Below are positions 51,014 to 60,426 of a stretch of 64,000 nucleotides of DNA, one piece after another. Source of the stretch: Sphingobium sp. Cam5-1 (GTDB lineage Bacteria > Pseudomonadota > Alphaproteobacteria > Sphingomonadales > Sphingomonadaceae). A model generated the notes under the pieces. The model saw only the letters and a program-made list of their open reading frames with translations. It had not been told where the DNA came from and ran no database searches. Positions within the stretch are counted from its first letter, which is position 1, and each line of letters starts with the position of its first letter. Both the position numbers and the translations under genes were made by a program. The stretch is taken from positions 1,736,001 to 1,800,000 of the forward strand of contig NZ_CP065138.1 of the NCBI RefSeq assembly GCF_015693305.1, in the 5' to 3' direction.

Positions 51014-51140
51014 CTCCCCTCCCGCAGGCGGGAGGGGTTGGGGGTGGGCTAGCGCAACGCCCGAGCTTCGTCTTCACCGGCTAGCCCGAAAGCTCGCTGC
51101 GCTCGCACCCACCCCTAGCCCCTCCTGCCTGCGGGAGGGA
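51014..51140. repeat. Palindromic repeat, family C
   Basis: Left arm CTCCCGCAGGCGGGAGGGG-TTGGGGGTGGG and right arm CCCACCCCTAGCCCCTCCTGCCTGCGGGAG enclose about 55 bp. It lies between convergent motB and the histidine kinase gene, so it may also end both transcripts. Confidence 0.8.
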
Positions 51141-51165
51141 AATTCGTATCTGCCACCATCCCCCC

Positions 51166-52512
51166 TCAAACCGGCAACACCAAACTCGCCTCCAGCCCGC
51201 CGCCAACCCGGTTCGCCAGCCTCAGCGCGCCGCCATGCTCCGCCATGATCGCCCGCACCAGCGCCAGCCCCAGCCCAGCCCCACCAGTCTCCCGGTTCCG
51301 CGATCCCTCCAGCCGCGTAAACGGCTCCATCATCTCCTCCATCCGATCCTCAGCGATACCCGGCCCATCATCCGCCACGACCAGCCGGATCGCGCCATCC
51401 TCGCGCACCACGGACACATGCGCCCGCTCGCCATAAACGATCGCATTCTCGATCAAATTGCGCAGCGCCCGCCTGATCTGCTGCGGCCGCACCGAAGCCA
51501 CCGCCCGCGCACTATCCGCCATCTCAACGGGCGATCCCAGCTCGATGAAATCCTCCACGACGGCATCAGCCAGCGCGGAAAGATCAACCTTCTGCGCCGC
51601 CTCCGTGCTCCGCCCGGCCCGCGCCAGCGACAGGATATCCTCCAGCATCCGGTTCATCTCGTCGATCGTTTGCGACATGCGCGCCCGCTCGCCCTCATCC
51701 TCCACCGACTCCGCCCGCACCCGCAGCGACGCCAGCGGCGTGCGCAAATCATGGCCGATCGCGCCGAGCATCCGGTCCTTCTCATCCAACATCGCAAAGA
51801 TCCGGCCGCGCATCGCATTGAACGCGGTGGTCAGCTCGCGCACATCGCCCGGCCCGCGCTCCTCCACCGCGTCGGCTGATCCCGTGCGCGCAAATTGCTG
51901 CGCCGACCGCGTCAACTGCCCCAAAGGCCGCGCCAGCCGTCGCCCGACCCACAGCAGGGGCAACAGCACGATCACATAAAGGATCAGCGTCTGCCACACG
52001 AGCCAGCCGCCAAAGCGCGGCGCCCGGTTGCCCGCCCGCGTCTGGGTCACGACCCATTGTCCCGGTGCATATTCAGCCGCCATCGTCAGCCGGCCGCCGC
52101 GCGCCGCGCCACGCATGTCACCCATGGCGCGCATCCTGATGCTGTCGATCCGGCGCAGGGGCGGACGCTGATCCTCCTCCACCACGCGCACCGATCGCAT
52201 GGGCAGCCCCACATCGGCAAACATCGCCAGCGCACGCCGCTCGACCTCGGGCCGCCGCTCGCCCGTCAACGTCGGCGCAGCATCGAAGAAGCGCGCCCGT
52301 GGCGGCCGGTTGCGCGCGGGCGGCTCACCCCGGCTGTCCAGCGCATCGACGATGCGATAGACCCCCGGCGCCGTCTGCGCCGTCAGCGTCAACCGATTGC
52401 GCTCCCGCAGCAGCAGCCCGAAATTGATCGCCTGCGCCACGAACAGCGCGATTGCCACCAGGACGATAATCTGCCCCACCAGGCTCTGCGGCCAAAGGCG
52501 AAAGCGCCTCAC
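51166..52512 (-). CDS. Two-component sensor histidine kinase
   Basis: 448 aa. Seen: an N-terminal transmembrane helix (GQIIVLVAIALFVAQAINFGLLL), a periplasmic sensing domain of about 120 residues rich in Arg and Pro, a second helix (LVWQTLILYVIVLLPLLWVGRRL), HAMP, H-box GAIGHDLRTPLASLRVRAES, N-box LRNLIENAIVYG, G1 VADDGPGI and G2 GGAGLGLALV. Start at GTG 52512 with GAGGA upstream, overlapping the response-regulator stop. EnvZ/HprK-like layout. The signal is unknown. Confidence 0.92.
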   Translation of the reverse strand: MRRFRLWPQSLVGQIIVLVAIALFVAQAINFGLLLRERNRLTLTAQTAPGVYRIVDALDSRGEPPARNRPPRARFFDAAPTLTGERRPEVERRALAMFADVGLPMRSVRVVEEDQRPPLRRIDSIRMRAMGDMRGAARGGRLTMAAEYAPGQWVVTQTRAGNRAPRFGGWLVWQTLILYVIVLLPLLWVGRRLARPLGQLTRSAQQFARTGSADAVEERGPGDVRELTTAFNAMRGRIFAMLDEKDRMLGAIGHDLRTPLASLRVRAESVEDEGERARMSQTIDEMNRMLEDILSLARAGRSTEAAQKVDLSALADAVVEDFIELGSPVEMADSARAVASVRPQQIRRALRNLIENAIVYGERAHVSVVREDGAIRLVVADDGPGIAEDRMEEMMEPFTRLEGSRNRETGGAGLGLALVRAIMAEHGGALRLANRVGGGLEASLVLPV

Positions 52513-53228
52513 AGCTTCCTCACATCGGCGGACAGGGTGTAACCGCCGCCCCACACCGTCTTGATCAGCGTCGGGCTTTTCGGCTCCGGCTCGATCTTCT
52601 TGCGGAGCCGACTGATCTGATTGTCGATCGCCCGGTCAAAGGCATTGGCCTCGCGCCCCTGAGTGATGTCGAGTAGCTGATCCCGGCTCAGCACCTGATT
52701 GGGCCGCGTCGCAAAGGCCATCATCAGATTATATTCGGCGGTCGACAGCGGCAGCGCCACGCCCTCCTGATCCACCAACACCCGCTCCTGCGTCTTGAGC
52801 AGCCAACCTGCAAAGGCATAGGTCGCCCCATCCGGCGCTGTCACCCGCTGGCCACCCGTGGCCACCCGGCGAAAGATCACCTTGATCCGCGCCACCAGCT
52901 CACGCGGCGAAAAGGGCTTCAGCACATAATCGTCCGCCCCCATTTCCAGCCCGACGATCCGGTCCGTTTCCTCCGACTTGGCAGTCAGCAGGATCACCGG
53001 AATCTCGCTCGTCTCGCGAATATGGCGGCACAGCGACAATCCATCCTCGCCCGGCATCATGATGTCCAGAATCACCAGATCGATCGCATTGGCATTGAGC
53101 CGCACCCGCGCCTCCGCCGCGCTTTCGACGGCGGTCACACGGAACCCGTTGCGCGACAAATATTGCGCCAACGGCTCGCGGATCGAACGCTCATCATCGA
53201 CGAGCAGCAGATGGGGTTTTTCGCTCAT
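52509..53228 (-). CDS. OmpR-family response regulator
   Basis: 239 aa. Seen: receiver domain with the acidic pair in LLVDDERS, the phospho-accepting Asp in LVILDIMMPGEDG, the Thr/Lys switch residues in ILLTAKS and VLKPFSPRELVARI, then a winged-helix DNA-binding domain ending NQISRLRKKIEPEPKSPTLIKTVWGGGY in parts. The 3' end overlaps the kinase start. It lies 70 bp after the EF-hand gene in the same direction. Confidence 0.95.
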   Translation of the reverse strand: MSEKPHLLLVDDERSIREPLAQYLSRNGFRVTAVESAAEARVRLNANAIDLVILDIMMPGEDGLSLCRHIRETSEIPVILLTAKSEETDRIVGLEMGADDYVLKPFSPRELVARIKVIFRRVATGGQRVTAPDGATYAFAGWLLKTQERVLVDQEGVALPLSTAEYNLMMAFATRPNQVLSRDQLLDITQGREANAFDRAIDNQISRLRKKIEPEPKSPTLIKTVWGGGYTLSADVRKL

Positions 53229-53298
53229 GAGGAATATCTGTCACGACTATCAGCAGCTTGGAAGGGTGAACGACGCTGCCTCCACCCTTCCCCTATGA

Positions 53299-53946
53299 TC
53301 AGTTGTTCGGCGCAGCGTCCGCACCGCGACGGGCCTGCCATGCTTCGCGCATCGCCTGACGCGCGGCCTTCATTTCATCCGCCGTGACGAAGCCGTCCTT
53401 GTTGCTGTCCGCCCTGTCGAACATCGCGATAGGCCGGGCCATGAACTCGGCGCGGGTGAGGACGCCGTCCTTCATCGCCTCGCCACCTCGGCCGCCACGC
53501 CCATGAAACATCATGCCGCCGCCAAAGCCATGATGACCGCGCCCACCAAAGCGGTGGCCCTCACGCCCCTCGCGATCGCCATCCCCGCGACCCCAGCGAC
53601 CCTGATGTCCGGCGACGAACTCGGCCTTGCTGATCTGCCCGTTGCGGTCGGTGTCCAGCGCGGCAAAGCGCTGGTCAAGCCGCGCCTGACGGCTGATCTC
53701 CCGATCTTCCTTCGTCAGCTTGCCGTCGTGATTGGCGTCCATCTTCGCGAACCGCGCATCAAGCGCTGCGGTCAGTTCAGCCTTGCTGATCTTGCCGTCC
53801 TTGTTCGCATCGGCCATCGCCATCATGCCGCCATGTCGGCCGCCCGGACCAGCATCGCCCGGCTGCGCAAGCGCCAGATGCGAAGCGGCCAGCCCACCGA
53901 CGAACAGCGCGCCGACAGCAGCAGTGCCCAAAAATTTGCGGATCAT
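53299..53946 (-). CDS. Exported EF-hand calcium-binding protein
   Basis: 215-aa protein with a signal peptide (FLGTAAVGALFVGGLAASHLALA). Seen: EF-hand loops DANKDGKISKAE, DANHDGKLTKED, DTDRNGQISKAE and DSNKDGFVTADE, plus a degenerate one (MKDGVLTRAE), and a Gly/Arg/His-rich linker (residues about 118-155). Calcium binding follows from the DxDxDG loops. ATG 53946 chosen with GGAAG upstream. Located directly upstream of a two-component system on the same strand, so it may be its reporter or target; this is inference. Confidence 0.88.
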   Translation of the reverse strand: MIRKFLGTAAVGALFVGGLAASHLALAQPGDAGPGGRHGGMMAMADANKDGKISKAELTAALDARFAKMDANHDGKLTKEDREISRQARLDQRFAALDTDRNGQISKAEFVAGHQGRWGRGDGDREGREGHRFGGRGHHGFGGGMMFHGRGGRGGEAMKDGVLTRAEFMARPIAMFDRADSNKDGFVTADEMKAARQAMREAWQARRGADAAPNN

Positions 53947-54087
53947 CTCATCTCTTCCTTCCAAGGGATAACGAACGGCCATCGCCGCTCCTGAAACCCC
54001 TTATGAGGAAGACTTGTCCCGCAAACTTGTCATGTCACGGGCTAAATTGTCGCAATATGTAACGGGGGCGAGCCTCATCCCCATACC

Positions 54088-54165
54088 CGTCATCCCAGCG
54101 CAAGCTGGGATCTCAGGAGGCAAGGCGCCAGGCCGCACAAGATCCCAGCTTGCGCTGGGATGACG
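54088..54165. repeat. Palindromic repeat, family B, copy 3
   Basis: CGTCATCCCAGCGCAAGCTGGGATCTCAGG... with right arm CCCAGCTTGCGCTGGGATGACG. Ends 7 bp before the argG stop codon. Confidence 0.9.
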
Positions 54166-54171
54166 AGATAA

Positions 54172-55389
54172 TCAGCCGTCCCGCCGACCCAGCAGCCGCA
54201 ACCGAAGCGCGTTGAGCTTGATAAAGCCCGCCGCATCCCGCTGGTCATAGGCGCCCGCATCATCCTCGAACGTCACAACCTTTTCGCTGTAGAGCGAATA
54301 AGGCGATTTCCGCCCAACGACCTGAACGCCACCCTTGTACAGCTTTAGCCGGACGGTCCCCGTCACCTTCTCCTGACTATAATCGATCGCTGCCTGCAAC
54401 ATCTCACGCTCGGGCGAGAACCAGAAGCCATTATAGATCAGCTCGGCATATTTGGGCGCCAGCTCATCTTTCAGATGCGCCGCGCCCCGATCCAGCGTCA
54501 GCTGCTCGATACCGCGATGGGCAAGGTGATAGATGGTGCCGCCCGGCGTTTCATACATGCCGCGCGACTTCATGCCGACGAAGCGGTTCTCGACCAGATC
54601 AAGCCGACCGACGCCATGCTTGCGGCCATATTCGTTTAGCGTTTCCAGCAGCGTCGCCGGGCTCATGCCCACGCCATTGATTGCCACGCCGTCGCCACGC
54701 TCGAAATCGACCGTGATATATTCCGGCGCGTCGGGCGCGTCCTCCGGGTTCACCGTGCGCGAATAGACATAGTCGGGCACTTCTTCCCACGGATCTTCCA
54801 GCACCTTGCCCTCGGACGAGGTGTGCAGCATGTTCGCGTCGGTCGAAAACGGGCTTTCGCCACGCTTGTCGCGGGGGATCGGAATCTGATGCTGCTCGGC
54901 GAACTCGATCAGCTTGGTGCGGCTGGCGAGATCCCATTCCCGCCACGGCGCGATGACCTTGATGTCGGGCGACAGCGCATAATAGCCCAGCTCGAACCGC
55001 ACCTGATCATTGCCCTTGCCGGTCGCGCCATGGCTGACGGCGTCCGCGCCAACCATCTTCGCAATCTCGATCTGCCGCTTGGCGATCAGCGGGCGGGCGA
55101 TCGAAGTGCCCAGCAGATACAGCCCCTCATACATCGCGTTGCCGCGCATCATCGGGAAGACATAGTCCTTCACAAATTCTTCGCGCAGGTCGTCGATGAA
55201 GATATGCTCATCCTTGACGCCCATGAGCTTGGCCTTCTGCCGCGCAGGCTCCAGCTCTTCGCCCTGCCCCAGATCGGCGGTAAAGGTCACGACCTCGCAA
55301 CTGTAGGTCTGCTGCAACCATTTCAGGATCACGCTGGTGTCGAGCCCTCCCGAAAAGGCCAGGACAATGCGGTTGATCTTATCGGACAT
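54172..55389 (-). CDS. argG: Argininosuccinate synthase
   Basis: 405-aa enzyme joining citrulline and aspartate with ATP in arginine synthesis. Seen: the PP-loop [44 protein letters not shown], and the C-terminal [31 protein letters not shown] in parts. Usual length. Not linked in an operon with argD-argF of this window, 44 kb away. Confidence 0.97.
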   Translation of the reverse strand: MSDKINRIVLAFSGGLDTSVILKWLQQTYSCEVVTFTADLGQGEELEPARQKAKLMGVKDEHIFIDDLREEFVKDYVFPMMRGNAMYEGLYLLGTSIARPLIAKRQIEIAKMVGADAVSHGATGKGNDQVRFELGYYALSPDIKVIAPWREWDLASRTKLIEFAEQHQIPIPRDKRGESPFSTDANMLHTSSEGKVLEDPWEEVPDYVYSRTVNPEDAPDAPEYITVDFERGDGVAINGVGMSPATLLETLNEYGRKHGVGRLDLVENRFVGMKSRGMYETPGGTIYHLAHRGIEQLTLDRGAAHLKDELAPKYAELIYNGFWFSPEREMLQAAIDYSQEKVTGTVRLKLYKGGVQVVGRKSPYSLYSEKVVTFEDDAGAYDQRDAAGFIKLNALRLRLLGRRDG

Positions 55390-55492
55390 GGGTGGAGCGA
55401 CCTTCCTTGAAGCTGGCGCGAAATTACCGGCGCGCCGGTATCAGGGGTCGGCCCCAAGTGCAACCGAATCGACGTGCGCAGGTCATGCAAAC

Positions 55493-55518
55493 GGGGCGGC
55501 ACCCTGCGATGCCGCCCC
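55493..55518 (-). terminator. Hairpin downstream of the Pro/Ala-rich membrane protein gene
   Basis: 9-bp stem GGGGCGGCA/TGCCGCCCC with an 8-nt loop, 24 bp after the stop at 55542. Only a short T-run follows, so strength is uncertain. Confidence 0.5.
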
Positions 55519-55541
55519 AGTCTGGCTGATGGTCCGATGAC

Positions 55542-56510
55542 TTAGCGCGTTTGCGGCTTGAATGTCATCCCGCGATTCCGATCCGCGCCCATCCGATAGA
55601 CGGTCTGCATTTGCGGTTCGGCATGGATCGTCTGCGGCGGCACATGGGCGGGCGCATCGGTAAAGGATGCTCGTTCGCCCCTCTCCTGTTGCGCCAGCAG
55701 GAACCGAGCCCGGGCCAGCCGCTTGCGATGCGTGCGGAAAGGATTCTCCGCGCTCGGAGCGGCGGCGACCATCGCCTCCAGACTGGAGCCGTAAGCAGCC
55801 CCGGCCGCAATGGGCGCACGCGCAACGGCAGGCTCAGCCACCGGCTCCCGCTCCATAAAGGTGGGAGCTTGCGCAACAGGCTTTTCGACCAGCGGAGTGA
55901 CCGGGGCCGCAATGACCTCCTCCTCGTCAACCTCCGCAATGTTGCGACGACGACGGACGACGGCAGCCCCGCCCAGCCCCGCGAGCAGCAACACGCCACC
56001 GCCCAGGGCCCACAGGAGCGATTCCTTTGTGCCAGTATCGGCAGCGCCCAGATCGCGCGCCTCAGCGGAAGGCGGTGTGGCGGGCGCAGCCTCGCTCACC
56101 GCAGGCGCCGGACCAACGGCGGCCTCACGCTCGGGCGCTGCCGCCATAGGCCGTGCCTCCGCCCGTTCAACCGACGGAGCAGCAGCAGACCGTTCAACTT
56201 GCGCCCGCGGTGCAGTTCGAACCGGCGTGGAAGCCATCCGCGCCTTTGGCCGACCAGCAGCAGGTTTCGCCGCAGTCTCGGCTTCCGAAGCAGCCACCGC
56301 AGCACCCAGCCGCTCCTCAACCGAAGCGGTCGGTTGGACCATCGGCTGCGGGGCCGACGCGGCAGGGGCTACAACCGCCGGCGGCACGACAACAGGCGGC
56401 GAGACCGCATCAGGAACAGTTTCCTGCGCGAAAGAACAGGTTGAACCAAGGGCCAGAACAGCGGCAATCGCGGCACCAGCCGGGCGAGCAGATTGAATAT
56501 ATCCTCTCAT
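55542..56510 (-). CDS. Exported Pro/Ala-rich membrane protein, unknown function
   Basis: 322-aa protein with a signal peptide (SARPAGAAIAAVLALGSTCSFAQ), a long disordered Ala/Pro/Val-rich part (about residues 30-155), one transmembrane helix (LLWALGGGVLLLAGLGGAAVV) followed by RRRR, and an acidic then low-complexity cytoplasmic tail. The layout (signal, stalk, helix, arginine stop) resembles an anchored envelope protein. No domain was recognised. The 167 bp upstream (56511-56677) contain no gene. Confidence 0.7.
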   Translation of the reverse strand: MRGYIQSARPAGAAIAAVLALGSTCSFAQETVPDAVSPPVVVPPAVVAPAASAPQPMVQPTASVEERLGAAVAASEAETAAKPAAGRPKARMASTPVRTAPRAQVERSAAAPSVERAEARPMAAAPEREAAVGPAPAVSEAAPATPPSAEARDLGAADTGTKESLLWALGGGVLLLAGLGGAAVVRRRRNIAEVDEEEVIAAPVTPLVEKPVAQAPTFMEREPVAEPAVARAPIAAGAAYGSSLEAMVAAAPSAENPFRTHRKRLARARFLLAQQERGERASFTDAPAHVPPQTIHAEPQMQTVYRMGADRNRGMTFKPQTR

Positions 56511-56677
56511 AGCTCAAGCTGAACCAACAAACTTTTCAATTGACCGCAGACATGGTCACGGATTCACGATGAGTTGATTTTACAAAGAGACGAATTGTTG
56601 CAGAAGCGCGAGAGATGAACATCCATTCATCTCATTAGAGCTAAAAAGCCTTTAAAGACTGCTTGCCGCCCCAAACA

Positions 56678-56872
56678 CTATTCCACCGGGTCAACGTCAC
56701 TATCTCGTCGGCTACCGTCCAACACCCGATCCTGCCGCGCGTCCTCGATCCGCCGCACCTCACGCTCAGCCTTGGTCTGGCCGAACCTCGCCCGATTTGC
56801 AGCCGCCACCTTCTCCTTATCCTTCCGCGCCCTGGCCTTACGCGCCTGCCGCAAATTGATGATGTCCGCCAT
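56678..56872 (-). CDS. DUF4169-family small protein
   Basis: 64-aa highly charged protein starting MADIINLRQARKARARKDKE, a pattern typical of the DUF4169 family: INLRQARKAR motif, then KVAAANRARFGQTKAER. Composition (Arg, Lys, Glu) suggests a helical nucleic-acid- or protein-associated factor; function unknown. Confidence 0.75.
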   Translation of the reverse strand: MADIINLRQARKARARKDKEKVAAANRARFGQTKAEREVRRIEDARQDRVLDGSRRDSDVDPVE

Positions 56873-57027
56873 GGCTGCTCAAAACCCCATCTGTTCGCGC
56901 CTTTTTGATCGAAACCCCAAGACTAGGCCAGCAACTGCGGACTTGCCAGGACAATGCTTCGACGGCTCCTTTCAGAACCTGGCCATGGCATCTTGTAAAC
57001 ATGCAGAAACCATCTAAGGGGGCTCAA

Positions 57028-58290
57028 ATGCGAGGCAGGCCGCTCGGGATCGGCAATAAGGGAACTGCTATCTCGCATCTGCTTGGGAGCAGTGGTTTGC
57101 GCATAGGTTTCCTGTTCAATCACGATCAGATACACCAGATCGCCCACAGCCTTCCTGTCGCCATAGCGATGGCCAAAGGCGGTTTCCCTGGCGAGATCAT
57201 CGTAGCCACGACCAACCCCCGTTTGTCAGCGGAAGTTCAGCGGATCGCCGGGGAATGGCTGGGCACGCGCATCCAGCATGTCGAATTGAAGCTGGCGCCG
57301 CGCTCCATGCGCCTGTCCCGCCTGTTCGGCCGCCTGGTCCCCGCCTCCAAACTCCTCGTCTATCGCGACAATCTCCCCTTTTTTCGCAGCCTCGACATGC
57401 TGATCGTGGCGGAAAAGACATCCCTTCTGCTGAAATCGCGGTACGGGCTCAAAGACCTTTTCATGGTGCACACCCGACATGGCGCCGGGGACCGCGCCAT
57501 CGGGTTTGACAAGGCCAGCGCCGGTTTCGACCATGTTCTTTGCTCGGGCGAGAAAATTCGCCGCCGCCTGATAAGCGAGGCACAAGTCGATCCCGCCAGA
57601 ATCAGCATCGTGGGTTATCCCAAATTCGACATGGTGCCTCAACCGGGTACAAGCCACCCGCTGAACCGAGGCAGGCCGGTGGTCCTTTATAATCCCCACC
57701 CCTCCCCGCATCTGTCATCCTGGTATCGGCATGGCCGGGACATACTCGACTATTTTCGCGAGAGGGACGACCGCGAACTCCTGTTCGCCCCGCACGTCAT
57801 GCTCTTTGAACGGCCATTCGTAGTGACAATCGACCGGCTGAGCGTGAACCGGGCCGGGACGATCGGGAACCGCTATCTCCATGGTGACAACATCCATGTG
57901 GATCTGGGCAGCAAAGCCTCGACCGACATGAGCTATACGATGGCGGCGGACATTTACCTGGGCGATGCCAGCAGTCAGGTCTATGAATTCCTGCTGCGCC
58001 CCCGGCCCTGCATCTTCCTGAACAGCCACGGCATCGATTGGGAGGGCGATCCCAATTTCGCGCATTGGCGAGCGGGTGAGGTCATCACCCATCCATCCCA
58101 ACTGCATGATGCCCTATCCCGCGCGGACCAGTTGCACACCAGCCAATATCGTGCGGTTCAGGAGCAGATGTTCAAGGACAGCTTCGATCTCGACGGCCGC
58201 CCATCGTCGCAGCGCGCGGCAGAGGTCATCGCGACGCTGGCCGGAGCACTTTCCGGCAAAACCCTGCAGCCGAAAGTTCTTACCGCATGA
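57028..58290 (+). CDS. CDP-glycerol glycerophosphotransferase-like protein
   Basis: 420 aa. Likely makes or modifies a surface polymer with glycerol-phosphate-type units or a related sugar. Seen: a GT-B-like C-terminal half with NPHPSPHLSSWYRHGRDILDYF and MAADIYLGDASSQVYEFLLRPRPCIFLNSHG in parts, matching the conserved D-x-SS-x-x-x-E-x-x segment of teichoic-acid glycerophosphotransferases; the N-terminal part with YRDNLPFFRSLDMLIVAEK is consistent. Start at ATG 57028 behind AAGGGGG. Overlaps the following GT2 gene by 4 bp. The substrate is not certain. Confidence 0.72.
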   Translation: MRGRPLGIGNKGTAISHLLGSSGLRIGFLFNHDQIHQIAHSLPVAIAMAKGGFPGEIIVATTNPRLSAEVQRIAGEWLGTRIQHVELKLAPRSMRLSRLFGRLVPASKLLVYRDNLPFFRSLDMLIVAEKTSLLLKSRYGLKDLFMVHTRHGAGDRAIGFDKASAGFDHVLCSGEKIRRRLISEAQVDPARISIVGYPKFDMVPQPGTSHPLNRGRPVVLYNPHPSPHLSSWYRHGRDILDYFRERDDRELLFAPHVMLFERPFVVTIDRLSVNRAGTIGNRYLHGDNIHVDLGSKASTDMSYTMAADIYLGDASSQVYEFLLRPRPCIFLNSHGIDWEGDPNFAHWRAGEVITHPSQLHDALSRADQLHTSQYRAVQEQMFKDSFDLDGRPSSQRAAEVIATLAGALSGKTLQPKVLTA

Positions 58291-59081
58291 CTGCCAAGCT
58301 TTCGGTCATCATTCCCTATTATAACGAGCGTGACTATCTGGCAGCAACGCTCGACTCTTTCGGTCGGCAGACAAACCGGCACTTCTCTCTCATCCTCGTT
58401 GATAACGGTTCCAGCGATGGCAGCAGCGAAATCGCTCAAGCGACCATGGCCCGCTATCCCGACCTCGAAACGCACTTCCTGCACAACGCGGTGCCGGGAC
58501 AATTGCCGACGCTGCAACTAGGTCTTGGGGCCGTGACCACGCCCTATGTCGCTTCATGCGACGCCGACACCATCTACCCGCCCCAATATGTCGAAAATTG
58601 CCTGACCCTGTTCGAAGAGGCGCCGCATTCCGCTGCCGCGCCGGTAGTCGGCGTGATGGCGATAGACCTTTACGCCCCCGCATCCAGCCCCGCTGGCACG
58701 CGGCGTATCAACAAGATCATGCGCAAAGCACGCCTCTTTCGCAGCCAATGCCATTGGGGCGGCTATGCCCATGCCTATCGCACGGACCCGCTGCGGGCAG
58801 TCGGCGGGTTTGAGAGCGCCGGATGGCCTTATCTTCTATATGATCATGAACTGTACGAACGGATGCGACACCAGGGCGTCATCCGGTACAGCCGGGATCA
58901 TTATTGCTTCCCATCGGATCGACGATCGGATCGACAATCAGTGGGCTGGACCTGGGCGGAGCGAACCGTTTACCGTTTCACCCCCGCGAAACTGAAAGGG
59001 TGGTTTTTCTACAGGTTCCTGGCGAACCGCTTCGCGAACAGAGGCTTGGTACAGGCCAAATTGCGGGAACGCGACTTTTGA
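58287..59081 (+). CDS. Family 2 glycosyltransferase
   Basis: 264-aa GT-A enzyme. Seen: KLSVIIPYYNERDYLAATLDSF (N-terminal GT2 strand-loop), NGSSDGSSEIAQAT, DADTIYPPQYVENCLTLFEEA (the DxD metal site), and a C-terminal acceptor part. A single soluble domain without transmembrane helices. Overlaps the preceding gene; 19 bp before the flippase gene. Acceptor sugar unknown. Confidence 0.88.
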   Translation: MTAKLSVIIPYYNERDYLAATLDSFGRQTNRHFSLILVDNGSSDGSSEIAQATMARYPDLETHFLHNAVPGQLPTLQLGLGAVTTPYVASCDADTIYPPQYVENCLTLFEEAPHSAAAPVVGVMAIDLYAPASSPAGTRRINKIMRKARLFRSQCHWGGYAHAYRTDPLRAVGGFESAGWPYLLYDHELYERMRHQGVIRYSRDHYCFPSDRRSDRQSVGWTWAERTVYRFTPAKLKGWFFYRFLANRFANRGLVQAKLRERDF

Positions 59082-59100
59082 CCATCCATGGAGATAATGG

Positions 59101-60426
59101 GTGGCGATCACGCTATTTTCCCGGCACCCGGAACCAATGATAACCGTCAGACGCATCTTCAAAGGCATGGGCCTGGTCCTGGGCGGCAAGGCCGGTGCCG
59201 GGATCATCAGCCTTGTTTACCTGATCATCGCGGCCCGCGCGCTGGGGCCGCGCGACTATGGGCTGCTCGTCCTGGTCCACGGCTATGTCACGGCGGTCTG
59301 CGGCATCATAGAATTTCCAGCCTGGCAGGCCATCGTCCGCTATGGCGCGGAAGCGGGCGAGGAAAGCGCAATGCCCCGTCTGGCGCGACTGCTGCGCTTC
59401 GGGACGGCGACAGAGTTGATAGGCGGCGTTGCCGCGATCCTTGCCGCGATGGTGCTCGCACCCTTTGTCGGGCCGCGCCTGGGCTGGCCGCCAGAAACCG
59501 TCGCCTTTGCCATTCCCTACAGCTTTGCCGTGCTGGGCTCCGTTCGCTCCGCCCCGGCGGGCTATCTCCAGCTGATCAACCGATTTGACCTGCTCGCGCT
59601 TCACAATCTGGTGCAGCCTGCGGTTCGCCTGATGGGCGCCAGCCTCGTCTTGTTGTTCGGCTGGGGCCTGAAAGGTTTCCTCGCCGCATGGCTCATCGCC
59701 GCGCTGGCGGAATTCGCGGTCCTTTGGGCGATGGGTATCTGGCAGGCCTATCGACGAATGGGACCGGCCTTGTTTCAACCGGGACCGGGGAACGCTCGCC
59801 TGGAAAATCCCGGCATATGGCGGTTCATGATCGCCAGCAATGCCGACATCACCCTGAACGAACTGACCGGGCGGATCGCGCCCCTCATCATCGGCTGGGT
59901 CCTTGGTCCGGCCATGGCGGGCCTGTTCGCAATCGCTCAACGCGCAACCGTCATCATCGCGCAACCCGCGCAAATCCTGGGCAACACGGCCTATGCCGAA
60001 CTCGCCAGGATGATAGCGGCTGGCGAAGGCGGCCATTCGCTCCGCAAGACGCTCACCCGCGTAATCCTTATCGCTCTCGGGGCGGCGGCCCCGGTCGTGT
60101 TCATCGTGGCCCTGTTCCCCACCTCGATCATCACACTGCTCGCCGGTCCCGCCTATGCCGCAGCGGGCAGTGTCATGATCGTGCTCGTCGCCGCGCGCGC
60201 CATAGCGATCGTCGGCCCGCCATGCAGTTCCGCCCTCTCCGCAATGGGCTATCCCGCGCTCTCCATGAGCGCCAATCTCTTTGCCGGACTGCTTTTTCTG
60301 CCCGTCCTTCCCTGGTTACTCCATCAATGGGGACTGATGGGCGCGGGTATTCAGGCCCTTGGGCAAGCATTGTTGGCCAGCGGTCTTCTCGCTGGCCTCA
60401 CCTGGCGCAGGAGCCTCGCGCATTGA
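59101..60426 (+). CDS. Polysaccharide flippase (Wzx/MATE-like)
   Basis: 441-aa inner-membrane protein with about 12-14 transmembrane segments (for example AGIISLVYLIIAARALGPRDYG, FLAAWLIAALAEFAVLWAMG, GHSLRKTLTRVILIALGAAAPVVFIV in parts). The order of helices and the RALGPRDYG start are those of polysaccharide flippases that turn lipid-linked repeat units across the membrane. Start at GTG 59101 with GGAGA upstream; ATG 59137 is also possible. Overlaps the next gene's candidate start. Confidence 0.85.
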   Translation: MAITLFSRHPEPMITVRRIFKGMGLVLGGKAGAGIISLVYLIIAARALGPRDYGLLVLVHGYVTAVCGIIEFPAWQAIVRYGAEAGEESAMPRLARLLRFGTATELIGGVAAILAAMVLAPFVGPRLGWPPETVAFAIPYSFAVLGSVRSAPAGYLQLINRFDLLALHNLVQPAVRLMGASLVLLFGWGLKGFLAAWLIAALAEFAVLWAMGIWQAYRRMGPALFQPGPGNARLENPGIWRFMIASNADITLNELTGRIAPLIIGWVLGPAMAGLFAIAQRATVIIAQPAQILGNTAYAELARMIAAGEGGHSLRKTLTRVILIALGAAAPVVFIVALFPTSIITLLAGPAYAAAGSVMIVLVAARAIAIVGPPCSSALSAMGYPALSMSANLFAGLLFLPVLPWLLHQWGLMGAGIQALGQALLASGLLAGLTWRRSLAH

